From DATMMS01 sp036824145 (lineage in GTDB: Bacteria > Chloroflexota > Dormibacteria > DASZGP01), in NCBI GenBank assembly GCA_036824145.1, contig DAITAT010000057.1, forward strand, positions 1-9,507: a stretch of DNA of 9,507 nt. The letters are read 5' to 3'. The notes beneath the pieces were generated by a model. The model was not told where the DNA came from and searched no databases. It was given only the letters and a program-made list of their open reading frames with translations. Within the stretch, counting starts at the first letter, position 1, and the number at the start of each line of letters is the position of its first letter. Positions 1-5,721 of this stretch are shown piece by piece. The position numbers were made by a program, and so were the translations under genes.

Positions 1-72
1 TGGCGGAGGGTAGATTCGAACTACCGACATACCGGGTATGAGCCGGGTGCTCTACCACTGAGCTACACCGCC
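1..72 (-). tRNA. tRNA with CAT anticodon, probably elongator tRNA-Met
   Basis: The minus strand folds as a full cloverleaf. The acceptor begins GGCGGTG, the D arm is GCTC/GAGC with a 7-nt loop, the anticodon loop is CTCATAC (anticodon CAT), and the T arm is GGTAG/CTACC around TTCGAAT. Position 1 of the window is the discriminator A, so any encoded CCA lies outside. The first acceptor pair is G-C and the D stem has C11-G24, which argues against initiator tRNA. The GGCGGTGTAGCTCAG start resembles, from memory, elongator tRNA-Met of high-G+C Gram-positives. Two stem mismatches are visible: U6-U67 in the acceptor and C27-U43 in the anticodon stem. A CAT gene can also encode tRNA-Ile2, whose C34 is converted to lysidine by TilS, the product of the divergent neighbour. 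The tRNA call is secure; Met versus Ile2 is not. Confidence 0.93.
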
Positions 73-84
73 ACGCGGAGAGGG

Positions 85-90
85 AGTCTA
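85..90 (-). promoter_or_regulatory. Candidate -10 element for the tRNA gene
   Basis: On the minus strand TAGACT (4 of 6 to TATAAT) lies 12 nt before the tRNA 5' end, which would place a transcription start about 6 nt upstream of the mature tRNA. A weak TTGGGC -35 candidate lies at 110-115 with a 19-bp spacer. This rests on position and partial consensus match only. Confidence 0.3.
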
Positions 91-113
91 GCGCAGGCCT
101 GATCCGCAGGCCC

Positions 114-119
114 AATACT
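114..119 (+). promoter_or_regulatory. Candidate -10 element immediately upstream of tilS
   Basis: AATACT (4 of 6 to TATAAT) ends exactly 6 nt before the tilS ATG, and no convincing Shine-Dalgarno sequence precedes that ATG. If used, it would start the mRNA at or next to the start codon. There is no recognisable -35, and the short intergenic region also holds an 8-bp direct repeat, CGCAGGCC, at 92-99 and 105-112. Support is weak taken alone. Confidence 0.3.
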
Positions 120-125
120 GGAATC

Positions 126-1085
126 ATGCCCAGGGGCAACGTCGTCGAAGCGGTTCTACGCGAGTGTCGAAGCGACACCATCCTGGCTCGCCGACCGCGC
201 GTGGTGGTCGCGGTTTCGGGCGGGGCCGACTCCACGGCGCTCCTTCATGCGCTCGCCCGCGCCGCGCCGCGACTTGGCCTTGACCTGACCGCCGCCCACC
301 TGGATCACGGCCTCCGACGCGGGTCGGAAGCCGACGCGACGAAGGTGGCGGCGCTCTGCGACCGGCTCGGTGTTCCCCTGGTCAGCCGGCGCGATACCCC
401 CGCCGGCGGCGGCGAGGACGCCGCCCGACGCCTCAGGTACGAATTCCTCGAGGAGGTCGCCGCTGAAGCCGGCGCAGAAACGATCGCTCTCGGCCACACC
501 GGCGACGACCAGGCCGAGACGGTGCTTCTCCACATCGTCCGGGGCGCGGGGCTGGAGGGCCTGGCTGCGATGCAGGTGCGGGAGGGCCTTCGATTCCGAC
601 CGCTCCTCGGCGTGTGGCGAGCCGACACCCAAGCGCACTGCCTCCGACACCACCTCGATCCCGTCGAGGACGCCACCAACCGGAGCCCGCGCTATGCTCG
701 CAACCGAGTTCGCCGCAAGCTGATTCCGCTGCTGGAGACCTTCAATCCGCAGGTCAAGGCCGCCCTGGCCAGGCTCGCCGCCGGCGCTCGCGACGAGCAC
801 GACGTGGTCGTGGGTGAGGCGTTGCGGTGGCTGGCGGGTCAGTCGGCCAAGCTGGATCGCCGGGATTTCCGCGCCCTGCCGGCAGCGGTGGCCGTGGAAG
901 CCTTCCGCCAGGTCTGGGCCCGGGCTGGGGACGGCGGACCCCAGCCGGGGAGCGCTGAGCTGCTGGAGCAGGCGGGGCGAACTCTTCGCTCAGATCGGGT
1001 CGAGGGAATGCTGAACCTGGGCTCCGGGTTGACCCTCTGTGTGCGAGAGGACCGCTTCTGGATCGAGCCCAAGGCTCAGAAATGA
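126..1085 (+). CDS. tilS: tRNA(Ile)-lysidine synthase TilS
   Basis: TilS is a cytoplasmic N-type PP-loop ATPase. It attaches lysine to C34 of tRNA-Ile2 (CAU), switching decoding from AUG to AUA and charging from Met to Ile. The 319-aa product shows the PP-loop SGGADST (residues 31-37), DHGLR (60-64), the GHTGDDQAET motif (123-132), RFRPLL (156-161) and the EDATN...RNRVRRKLIP block (181-201). All are typical of TilS. It is a short-type TilS: the length fits the catalytic domain plus a reduced substrate-binding region, whereas the E. coli enzyme is over 400 aa. The ATG at 126 is chosen because the conserved domain starts about 23 residues later and the gap to the tRNA gene is only 53 bp. No strong ribosome binding site is visible. 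The gene is divergent from a CAT-anticodon tRNA and followed by ftsH, a common tilS neighbour. Confidence 0.96.
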   Translation: MPRGNVVEAVLRECRSDTILARRPRVVVAVSGGADSTALLHALARAAPRLGLDLTAAHLDHGLRRGSEADATKVAALCDRLGVPLVSRRDTPAGGGEDAARRLRYEFLEEVAAEAGAETIALGHTGDDQAETVLLHIVRGAGLEGLAAMQVREGLRFRPLLGVWRADTQAHCLRHHLDPVEDATNRSPRYARNRVRRKLIPLLETFNPQVKAALARLAAGARDEHDVVVGEALRWLAGQSAKLDRRDFRALPAAVAVEAFRQVWARAGDGGPQPGSAELLEQAGRTLRSDRVEGMLNLGSGLTLCVREDRFWIEPKAQK

Positions 1086-1153
1086 CCCGGTCGGTCTTCC
1101 CCCGAATACCTCATGTGAAGAGTTCTTAACAAACGGGAAGTTGAATATGACCA

Positions 1154-1162
1154 TGTTAGGAT
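1154..1162 (+). promoter_or_regulatory. Candidate extended -10 promoter element of ftsH
   Basis: TGTTAGGAT fits the extended -10 pattern (TGn followed by TAnnAT) and sits in the A+T-richer 83-bp gap between tilS and ftsH. It ends 6 nt before the ftsH ATG, so transcription would begin about at the start codon. AGGA within the same stretch (1158-1161) could instead be a Shine-Dalgarno sequence 7 nt from the ATG if transcription starts further upstream. TTAACA at 1126-1131 resembles a -35 but is 25 bp from this -10, which is too far. Confidence 0.4.
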
Positions 1163-1168
1163 CCAAAC

Positions 1169-3106
1169 ATGCGACTGCAGCGTAGAGGCGTCGTATACCT
1201 CCTTCTCCTCGTGGTCTTCGTGGGCTTGATTTTCACGCTCTCGAAAAGCTACTCCGGCTTCGGCAGCGGCCCCGCGGAAAAGAGTTATGCGGACATGATC
1301 CGAGCCGCCAACAACGGCGAGGTCGTCTCGTCGACGGCCAGCGGCAGCAGCAATGAGATCGACTGGTCGGACAAGAGTGGGCACCAGTACAAGACCGTGG
1401 TCAACACCGACCTCGCCAAGCTCGACAGCGACCTGCAGCAGAAGCTCAACATCACCTACAAGTCGCAGTCCAGCTCCAGCCTTTTCCTCTCGATCCTGCC
1501 GAACATCATCTTCCTGGTCCTGATCGGCGCCTTCATGTGGTACATGCTCCGCCAGACCCAGTCGGGCAATAACCAGGCCATGAGCTTCGGCCGCAGCCGG
1601 GCGCGAATGTTGGCGGGGGACAAGCCCCTGATCAGCTTCAGCGACGTCGCCGGCGTCGAGGAGGCCAAGCAGGAGCTCAGCGAGATCGTCGAGTTCCTCA
1701 AGTTCCCGGACAAGTTCACGGCCCTGGGCGCCCGCATCCCCAAGGGCGTGCTCCTGGTCGGGCCTCCCGGGACCGGCAAGACCCTGATCTCCAAGGCGGT
1801 TGCGGGTGAAGCCGGCGTGCCGTTCTTCTCCATCTCCGGCTCCGAGTTTGTCGAGATGTTCGTCGGCGTCGGCGCCAGCCGCGTCCGCGACCTCTTCGAC
1901 CAGGCCAAGAAGAACTCGCCCTGCATCGTCTTCGTCGACGAGATCGACGCCGTCGGCCGCCAGCGTGGTGCAGGCCTGGGTGGCGGTCACGACGAGCGCG
2001 AGCAGACCCTCAACCAGCTGCTGGTGGAGATGGACGGCTTTGAGACCAGCACCCATGTCATCGTCATCGCCGCTACCAACCGGCCCGACGTCCTCGACCC
2101 CGCGCTGCTGCGCCCCGGCCGCTTCGACCGCCACGTCACCCTGGACCGTCCCGACATCAAGGGCCGCCTGGCGATCCTTCAGGTCCACGCCAAGAACAAG
2201 CCCCTCGATCCCAAGGTCAACCTCGAGGTCCTGGCCAAGCAGACGCCGGGATTCAGCGGCGCCGACCTCTCCAACCTGATCAACGAGGCCGCCATCCTGG
2301 CGGCGCGGGCCAACCACAAGATGATCGAGATGGAGGAGATGGAGGAGTCGATCATCCGCGTGATGGCCGGCCCTGAGCGCAAGTCGCGGGTCATCTCCGA
2401 GCGGGAGAAGAACATCGTCGCCTACCACGAGATCGGCCACGCGCTGGTGGCCAAGTCGCTCCCCAACGCCGACCCCGTGCACAAGGTCTCGGTGATCTCC
2501 CGTGGCCAGGCCCTGGGCTGGACGGCTTATCTCCCCGAAGAGGACCGATACCTGGCCTCCAAGGGTGAGCTCGAGGACCGGATCGCAATGGCCCTGGGCG
2601 GTCGCGTCGCCGAGGAGGTGATGTTCGGCGAGATCACCTCAGGCGCGGGCGACGACATCCGCCGCGTCACCGATATCGCCCGCAAGATGGTCACCGAGTT
2701 GGGCATGTCGACGCGGCTGGGCCCGCGGGCCTTCGGGCAGCGGGAGGAGATGGTCTTCTTGGGGCGCGACCTTGGCGAGCAGCGCAATTTCTCCGACGCC
2801 ACCGCCGGCCAGATCGACGAGGAGATCCACTCCATCGTCGACGCCGGCTACAAGAGGGCGAAGGAGATCCTGACCCGCCGCAAGGCCGACATGATCAAGC
2901 TGGCCGAGTACCTCAAAGAGGTCGAGACCATCGACGGCGATGACCTGGACAAGATCCTTCGTGGCGAGACCCCAACCCCCAGCGGCCCGTCGATCACGGA
3001 GCAGGCTCGGACCCGCGAGGCGAAGACCGCCAGCGACGCCAAGGAGGCCGAGCGCAAGGCCAAGGAAGGCCCCCGGCCGCTCCGCCCCGAGCCCTCGCCC
3101 AGCTAG
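1169..3106 (+). CDS. ftsH: ATP-dependent zinc metalloprotease FtsH
   Basis: FtsH is a membrane-anchored hexameric AAA+ protease that extracts and degrades misfolded membrane proteins and short-lived regulators. The 645-aa product has an N-terminal transmembrane helix (about residues 8-24), a small extracytoplasmic Ser/Thr/Asn-rich domain, and a second helix (about 104-126). The AAA+ module follows: Walker A GPPGTGKT (198-205), pore loop MFVGVG (230-235), Walker B VFVDEID (254-260), and a second region of homology with Arg fingers near ALLRPGRFDR (312-321). The zinc site is HEIGH (420-424), with D495 in SGAGDD the likely third ligand. The usual motif is HEAGH; Ile is unusual but keeps both His and the Glu. 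The C-terminal tail after about residue 610 is charged and low-complexity. The ATG at 1169 gives the normal short cytoplasmic N-terminus and has AGGA 7 nt upstream. The gene is monocistronic here, since the next gene is convergent. Confidence 0.98.
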   Translation: MRLQRRGVVYLLLLVVFVGLIFTLSKSYSGFGSGPAEKSYADMIRAANNGEVVSSTASGSSNEIDWSDKSGHQYKTVVNTDLAKLDSDLQQKLNITYKSQSSSSLFLSILPNIIFLVLIGAFMWYMLRQTQSGNNQAMSFGRSRARMLAGDKPLISFSDVAGVEEAKQELSEIVEFLKFPDKFTALGARIPKGVLLVGPPGTGKTLISKAVAGEAGVPFFSISGSEFVEMFVGVGASRVRDLFDQAKKNSPCIVFVDEIDAVGRQRGAGLGGGHDEREQTLNQLLVEMDGFETSTHVIVIAATNRPDVLDPALLRPGRFDRHVTLDRPDIKGRLAILQVHAKNKPLDPKVNLEVLAKQTPGFSGADLSNLINEAAILAARANHKMIEMEEMEESIIRVMAGPERKSRVISEREKNIVAYHEIGHALVAKSLPNADPVHKVSVISRGQALGWTAYLPEEDRYLASKGELEDRIAMALGGRVAEEVMFGEITSGAGDDIRRVTDIARKMVTELGMSTRLGPRAFGQREEMVFLGRDLGEQRNFSDATAGQIDEEIHSIVDAGYKRAKEILTRRKADMIKLAEYLKEVETIDGDDLDKILRGETPTPSGPSITEQARTREAKTASDAKEAERKAKEGPRPLRPEPSPS

Positions 3107-3117
3107 GCGAGACGCCG

Positions 3118-3804
3118 TCAGGTGGTCAGGCGGGCTTCCAGGTCGGCGATGAGCCGGTCCGGGGGAAGCATCGCCAGGGAGTCCAGCCGGTGGTTGGCCC
3201 CGCTCAAGTCGAGTGGTGCGGTCACCGGGTTTGGCACCGCGATCGCGAAGATACCCGCCGCCCGCGCGGCGGCGATGCCGTTGGGCGAGTCCTCGAAGAC
3301 GAACGCTTCGCTCGCCTCAACCTCCAGGCAATCGAGCGAGGCCAGGTAGAGGTCGGCAAAGGGCTTGGTGCGCTCGACGTCCTCGCGGCAGCGGATGCAG
3401 TCGAAGGCCCCGAGGATCCCGCGACGCTCGAGGTTGTCCTCGACCCATTGGTGGGAGGAGCTCGATGCCACCGCCAGCTTGATGCCGCGGCTGCGGGCGT
3501 ATTCCACCAGCTGGAGCACGCCCGGAAGCAGCGGCCGGGCATCGGTCATCTCCAGCTTGTGCCGCGTGCGGACGGCGTTCACCCTTTCGCGCTCCACCGG
3601 TGCCCCGTGGAGCGACTCGAGGTGCTCGATGGCGTCGAACCGGTGCTCGCGGGTGCCGATGACCTGGGCCCAGACCTCAGGCGTCAGCTCAACGCCGTGG
3701 TCGCGGTAGACCTTTTGCCAGGCTTCCAGAGCGGGCGACTCGGTGTCGACGATGAGGCCGTCGAAATCGAAGATCAGGGCACGGATCACCCAGCGAGGGT
3801 ACAT
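3118..3804 (-). CDS. HAD superfamily hydrolase, beta-phosphoglucomutase/phosphatase-like
   Basis: This is a 228-aa haloacid-dehalogenase-family enzyme with a helical cap (subfamily I). Motif I is FDFDGLIVDTE (residues 12-22) with nucleophile D13 and acid/base D15. Motif II is the serine run in VASSSSHQW, motif III the lysine in ERTKPFADLY, and motif IV FEDSPNGIAAARAAG. Family members dephosphorylate small sugar phosphates or related metabolites, or act as beta-phosphoglucomutases; the sequence does not fix the substrate. The reading frame stays open far upstream into the antisense of the next gene, but homology begins just after the ATG at 3804, so that start is chosen. A GTG at 3789 is an alternative. 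The Shine-Dalgarno sequence is weak. The gene is convergent with ftsH, with 11 bp between the stop codons, and divergent from the pan-nad operon, so it may share the palindrome at 3843-3863. A link to CoA or NAD metabolism is possible but not shown. Confidence 0.9.
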   Translation of the reverse strand: MYPRWVIRALIFDFDGLIVDTESPALEAWQKVYRDHGVELTPEVWAQVIGTREHRFDAIEHLESLHGAPVERERVNAVRTRHKLEMTDARPLLPGVLQLVEYARSRGIKLAVASSSSHQWVEDNLERRGILGAFDCIRCREDVERTKPFADLYLASLDCLEVEASEAFVFEDSPNGIAAARAAGIFAIAVPNPVTAPLDLSGANHRLDSLAMLPPDRLIADLEARLTT

Positions 3805-3842
3805 TTCCGCCGCCGGTTCGCCGAATCGCGGAGGGGGCCGAT

Positions 3843-3863
3843 AACCGGCATATAATGCCGGTT
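3843..3863. promoter_or_regulatory. Perfect 9+9 bp palindrome overlapping a TATAAT box; operator candidate
   Basis: AACCGGCAT (3843-3851) and ATGCCGGTT (3855-3863) are exact inverted repeats separated by ATA. A full consensus -10 hexamer, TATAAT, occupies 3851-3856 on the plus strand, pointing at the DUF2520-pan-nad operon. On the minus strand TATATG (3849-3854), with TTGTGC 18 bp upstream (3873-3878), could serve the HAD gene. A dyad of this size over a -10 between divergent genes is the usual arrangement for a repressor dimer site. It is not followed by a T-run and lies before, not after, genes, so a terminator is unlikely. I do not recognise the binding protein. The plus-strand -10 lacks an obvious -35. 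Confidence 0.5.
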
Positions 3864-3878
3864 GTCTAGGTTGCACAA

Positions 3879-4001
3879 ATGCGGGCGACAGAAATGCGTC
3901 CAGCAATGACAGGTGCGATCGCAACAAGGAGCAAGAATCCGCTTGGATCGAAAGACCGGGACGGGAGATGGCAGGGTCCCTTCGTAACGATGCACAGCTG
4001 A
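3879..4001 (+). other. Possible 40-codon upstream ORF in the operon leader
   Basis: An ATG at 3879 opens a 40-residue frame (start MRATEMRPAM, end VTMHS) that stops at 3999-4001, about 30 nt inside the DUF2520 gene in another frame. If transcription starts near the TATAAT at 3851-3856, this frame lies near the mRNA 5' end. The Shine-Dalgarno match is poor (AGG about 9 nt upstream), there is no cofactor- or amino-acid-rich stretch, and codon use is not distinctive. It could be a regulatory leader ORF or chance. Confidence 0.2.
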
Positions 4002-4885
4002 CCGGAACCCCGGGCGTGGCCCGGTCCGAATCAGCTGAGGCCCTGACGCTTGGATTCGTGGGCAGCGGTAGAGCCGCACGTTCGCTGGCGCGCAGCCTGG
4101 CCCGCCGCGGGCATCGCCTGGTGATCGCCAGGCGAGGCGACTCCGCGGAGCGGCTCTCGGCGGACCTGGGCGCCGAGCTGGCTGCCGCCGAAGAGGTGCT
4201 GGCCTCGGCTGACCTCACCATCCTGGCGGTGCCCGACGGCAAAGTTGCTCGGCTCGCCGAGGGGCTGGCCGTCGATGCCGCGGCGGGCAAGCAGCGCGTC
4301 GTCCTACATCTTGCCGGCAGCCTGGGGCTGGAAGCGCTGAGGCCGCTGGCCCAGGCTGGCTACGCCACCGCGGCGATGCACCCGCTGCAGGTGCTCTCGG
4401 GCTGGCGGATCCCCCCGGGCACCACCTTCGCCGTCGAAGCCGACGCCGCCGCCCGGCCGCTGGTCGCGCGGCTGGTCGCCGACCTCAACGGCGTCGAGAT
4501 CGAGCTGCCCGCTGGCGCGCGGGTCGCCTACCACGCCGCTGCGGTGATCGCCGCCAACCTGGGGATGACCCTGCTGGCGGAGGCGGTCGACCTGCTGGAC
4601 CAGCTCGGCATCGATCGAGGTGAGGCGCTCCAGGGCCTCTCCGGACTGGTCCGGGGCGGGCTTGAGGCTTCGCTTGATTCCGGGCTTCCCGCCGCGCTCA
4701 CCGGGCCGGTTACGCGTGGCGATGCCGGCACCGTGGCGGCCCACCTGGAGGCGCTGGCTGGCGATCCCGAGCTTCAGGCCGCCTACCGGGCTGTGTCCGA
4801 GTTGGCCCTGCGGCAGGCCCGCAAGGACGGCCGCCCCGCCACCGGCGGGGAAGCCGTCGCCGAACTTCTCGAGGAACCCTCATGA
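3968..4885 (+). CDS. Rossmann-like and DUF2520 domain oxidoreductase; candidate ketopantoate reductase
   Basis: This 305-aa protein has an N-terminal dinucleotide-binding Rossmann fold, GFVGSGRAARSLA (residues 29-41). VPDGKVA (88-94) and AMHPLQVLSG (136-145) follow. An all-helical C-terminal domain carries DUF2520 hallmarks, YHAAAVIAAN (188-197) and ALTGPVTRGD (243-252). The architecture resembles ketopantoate reductase and F420-dependent NADP reductase relatives. From memory, genes of this class often lie beside panB or panC in Gram-positive bacteria, including actinobacteria. Here its stop overlaps the panB start (ATGA), and no panE is present, so I infer reduction of 2-dehydropantoate to pantoate with NAD(P)H. 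That is unproven. ATG 3968 is the first possible start codon in an upstream-open frame, with GGGAG directly abutting it, an unusually short spacing. GTG 4016, with GGAA 8 nt before it, is an alternative that removes 16 non-conserved residues. It is the first gene of the five-gene operon. Confidence 0.85.
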   Translation: MAGSLRNDAQLTGTPGVARSESAEALTLGFVGSGRAARSLARSLARRGHRLVIARRGDSAERLSADLGAELAAAEEVLASADLTILAVPDGKVARLAEGLAVDAAAGKQRVVLHLAGSLGLEALRPLAQAGYATAAMHPLQVLSGWRIPPGTTFAVEADAAARPLVARLVADLNGVEIELPAGARVAYHAAAVIAANLGMTLLAEAVDLLDQLGIDRGEALQGLSGLVRGGLEASLDSGLPAALTGPVTRGDAGTVAAHLEALAGDPELQAAYRAVSELALRQARKDGRPATGGEAVAELLEEPS

Positions 4886-5721
4886 GCGTGACAGTCAAGG
4901 AGCTGCAGGCGTACAAGCGGGAGGGCCGGCGCTTCGCCATGCTCACCGCCTACGACTTCACCACCGCGCGCATCCTCGACGAGGCCGGGGTGCCCGTGAT
5001 CCTGGTCGGCGATTCGCTGGGCATGACCATGCTCGGCTATCCCGACACGCTCGCGGTGACGATGGAGGAGATGCTCCACCACACCCGTGCCGTCCGGCGC
5101 GGCGTCGCCAACGCGCTGGTGGTAGGTGACATGCCTTTCATGAGCTACCACGCCAGCATCGAGGACGCCATCGGCAACGCCGGGCGCTTCCTCAAAGACG
5201 GCGCCAACGCCGTCAAGCTCGAGGGCGCCGGGCGCGTGGTCGAGATGACCCAGCGCCTCACCGACATGGGCATCCCGGTGATGGCCCACCTCGGGTTGAC
5301 GCCCCAGTTCGTCAACCAGTTCGGCGGCTTCAAGGTGCAGGGCAAGTCGGACGAGGCGGCCGAGAGGATCGAGCGCGACGCGCTGGCGCTGCAGGAGGCG
5401 GGTGCGTTCAGCCTGGTGCTCGAGGGCATCCCGGCCGACCTTGGCCGGCGCATCACGTCGGTCCTGGAGATCCCCACCATCGGCATCGGCGCCGGCATCG
5501 GCTGCGACGCCCAGGTGCTGGTGATCCAGGACATGCTCGGCCTTAGCGGAGAGAAGGTGCCGAAGTTCGTGAAGCGCTTTGCCGACCTGCGCGGCGAGAT
5601 CAAACGCGCCGTCGGGGAGTACATCGAGGAGGTCGAGGCCGGCAACTTCCCGGGCCCCGAGCACAGCTACGGGATGGGCGCTGCAGCGAAGCCGGTCAAG
5701 GTGGTTCGGGCCGCCAGATGA
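4882..5721 (+). CDS. panB: 3-methyl-2-oxobutanoate hydroxymethyltransferase (ketopantoate hydroxymethyltransferase)
   Basis: PanB transfers a hydroxymethyl group from 5,10-methylenetetrahydrofolate to 2-oxoisovalerate, giving ketopantoate. This is the first committed step of pantothenate and CoA synthesis. The 279-aa TIM-barrel protein matches the family throughout: MLTAYDF (20-26), VGDSLGM (42-48), GDMPFMSY (82-89), KLEG (112-115), AHLGLTPQ (135-142), LEGIPA (180-185) and a GIGAGIGCDAQVLVIQDMLG block near 195-215. The metal ligands D44, D83 and E114 and the catalytic E181 are all present. The ATG overlaps the upstream stop as ATGA, with GAGGA 6 nt before it, which fits translational coupling. 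The 3' end overlaps panC in the same way. Nothing suggests a decayed or divergent copy. Confidence 0.98.
   Translation: MSVTVKELQAYKREGRRFAMLTAYDFTTARILDEAGVPVILVGDSLGMTMLGYPDTLAVTMEEMLHHTRAVRRGVANALVVGDMPFMSYHASIEDAIGNAGRFLKDGANAVKLEGAGRVVEMTQRLTDMGIPVMAHLGLTPQFVNQFGGFKVQGKSDEAAERIERDALALQEAGAFSLVLEGIPADLGRRITSVLEIPTIGIGAGIGCDAQVLVIQDMLGLSGEKVPKFVKRFADLRGEIKRAVGEYIEEVEAGNFPGPEHSYGMGAAAKPVKVVRAAR

Noticed and set aside
1082..1129. 15-residue ORF overlapping the tilS stop as ATGA
   Set aside because: Very short, without similarity I can recognise and not resembling an Hpt start. ATGA at a stop codon is common by chance.
2326..2349. Short repeat encoding MEEMEE in ftsH
   Set aside because: Two copies of a Glu-rich triplet pattern inside a conserved helix, ordinary coding sequence.
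1076..2482. 468-codon open frame antisense to ftsH
   Set aside because: Its composition (runs of Asp, Glu, His, Gly, Leu, Val) is that of a reverse-complement shadow of a G+C-rich gene. It matches no family I recognise, and ftsH on the other strand is unmistakable.
3103..3117. Terminator between the convergent ftsH and HAD genes
   Set aside because: Only a 4-bp GGCG/CGCC stem with a 3-nt loop and no T-run is present, too weak to call.
3805..4290. N-terminal extension of the HAD gene to a start at 4290
   Set aside because: The extra residues are Ala/Ser/Arg-rich, lie antisense to the conserved Rossmann domain of the DUF2520 gene, and the HAD fold begins only after the ATG at 3804.
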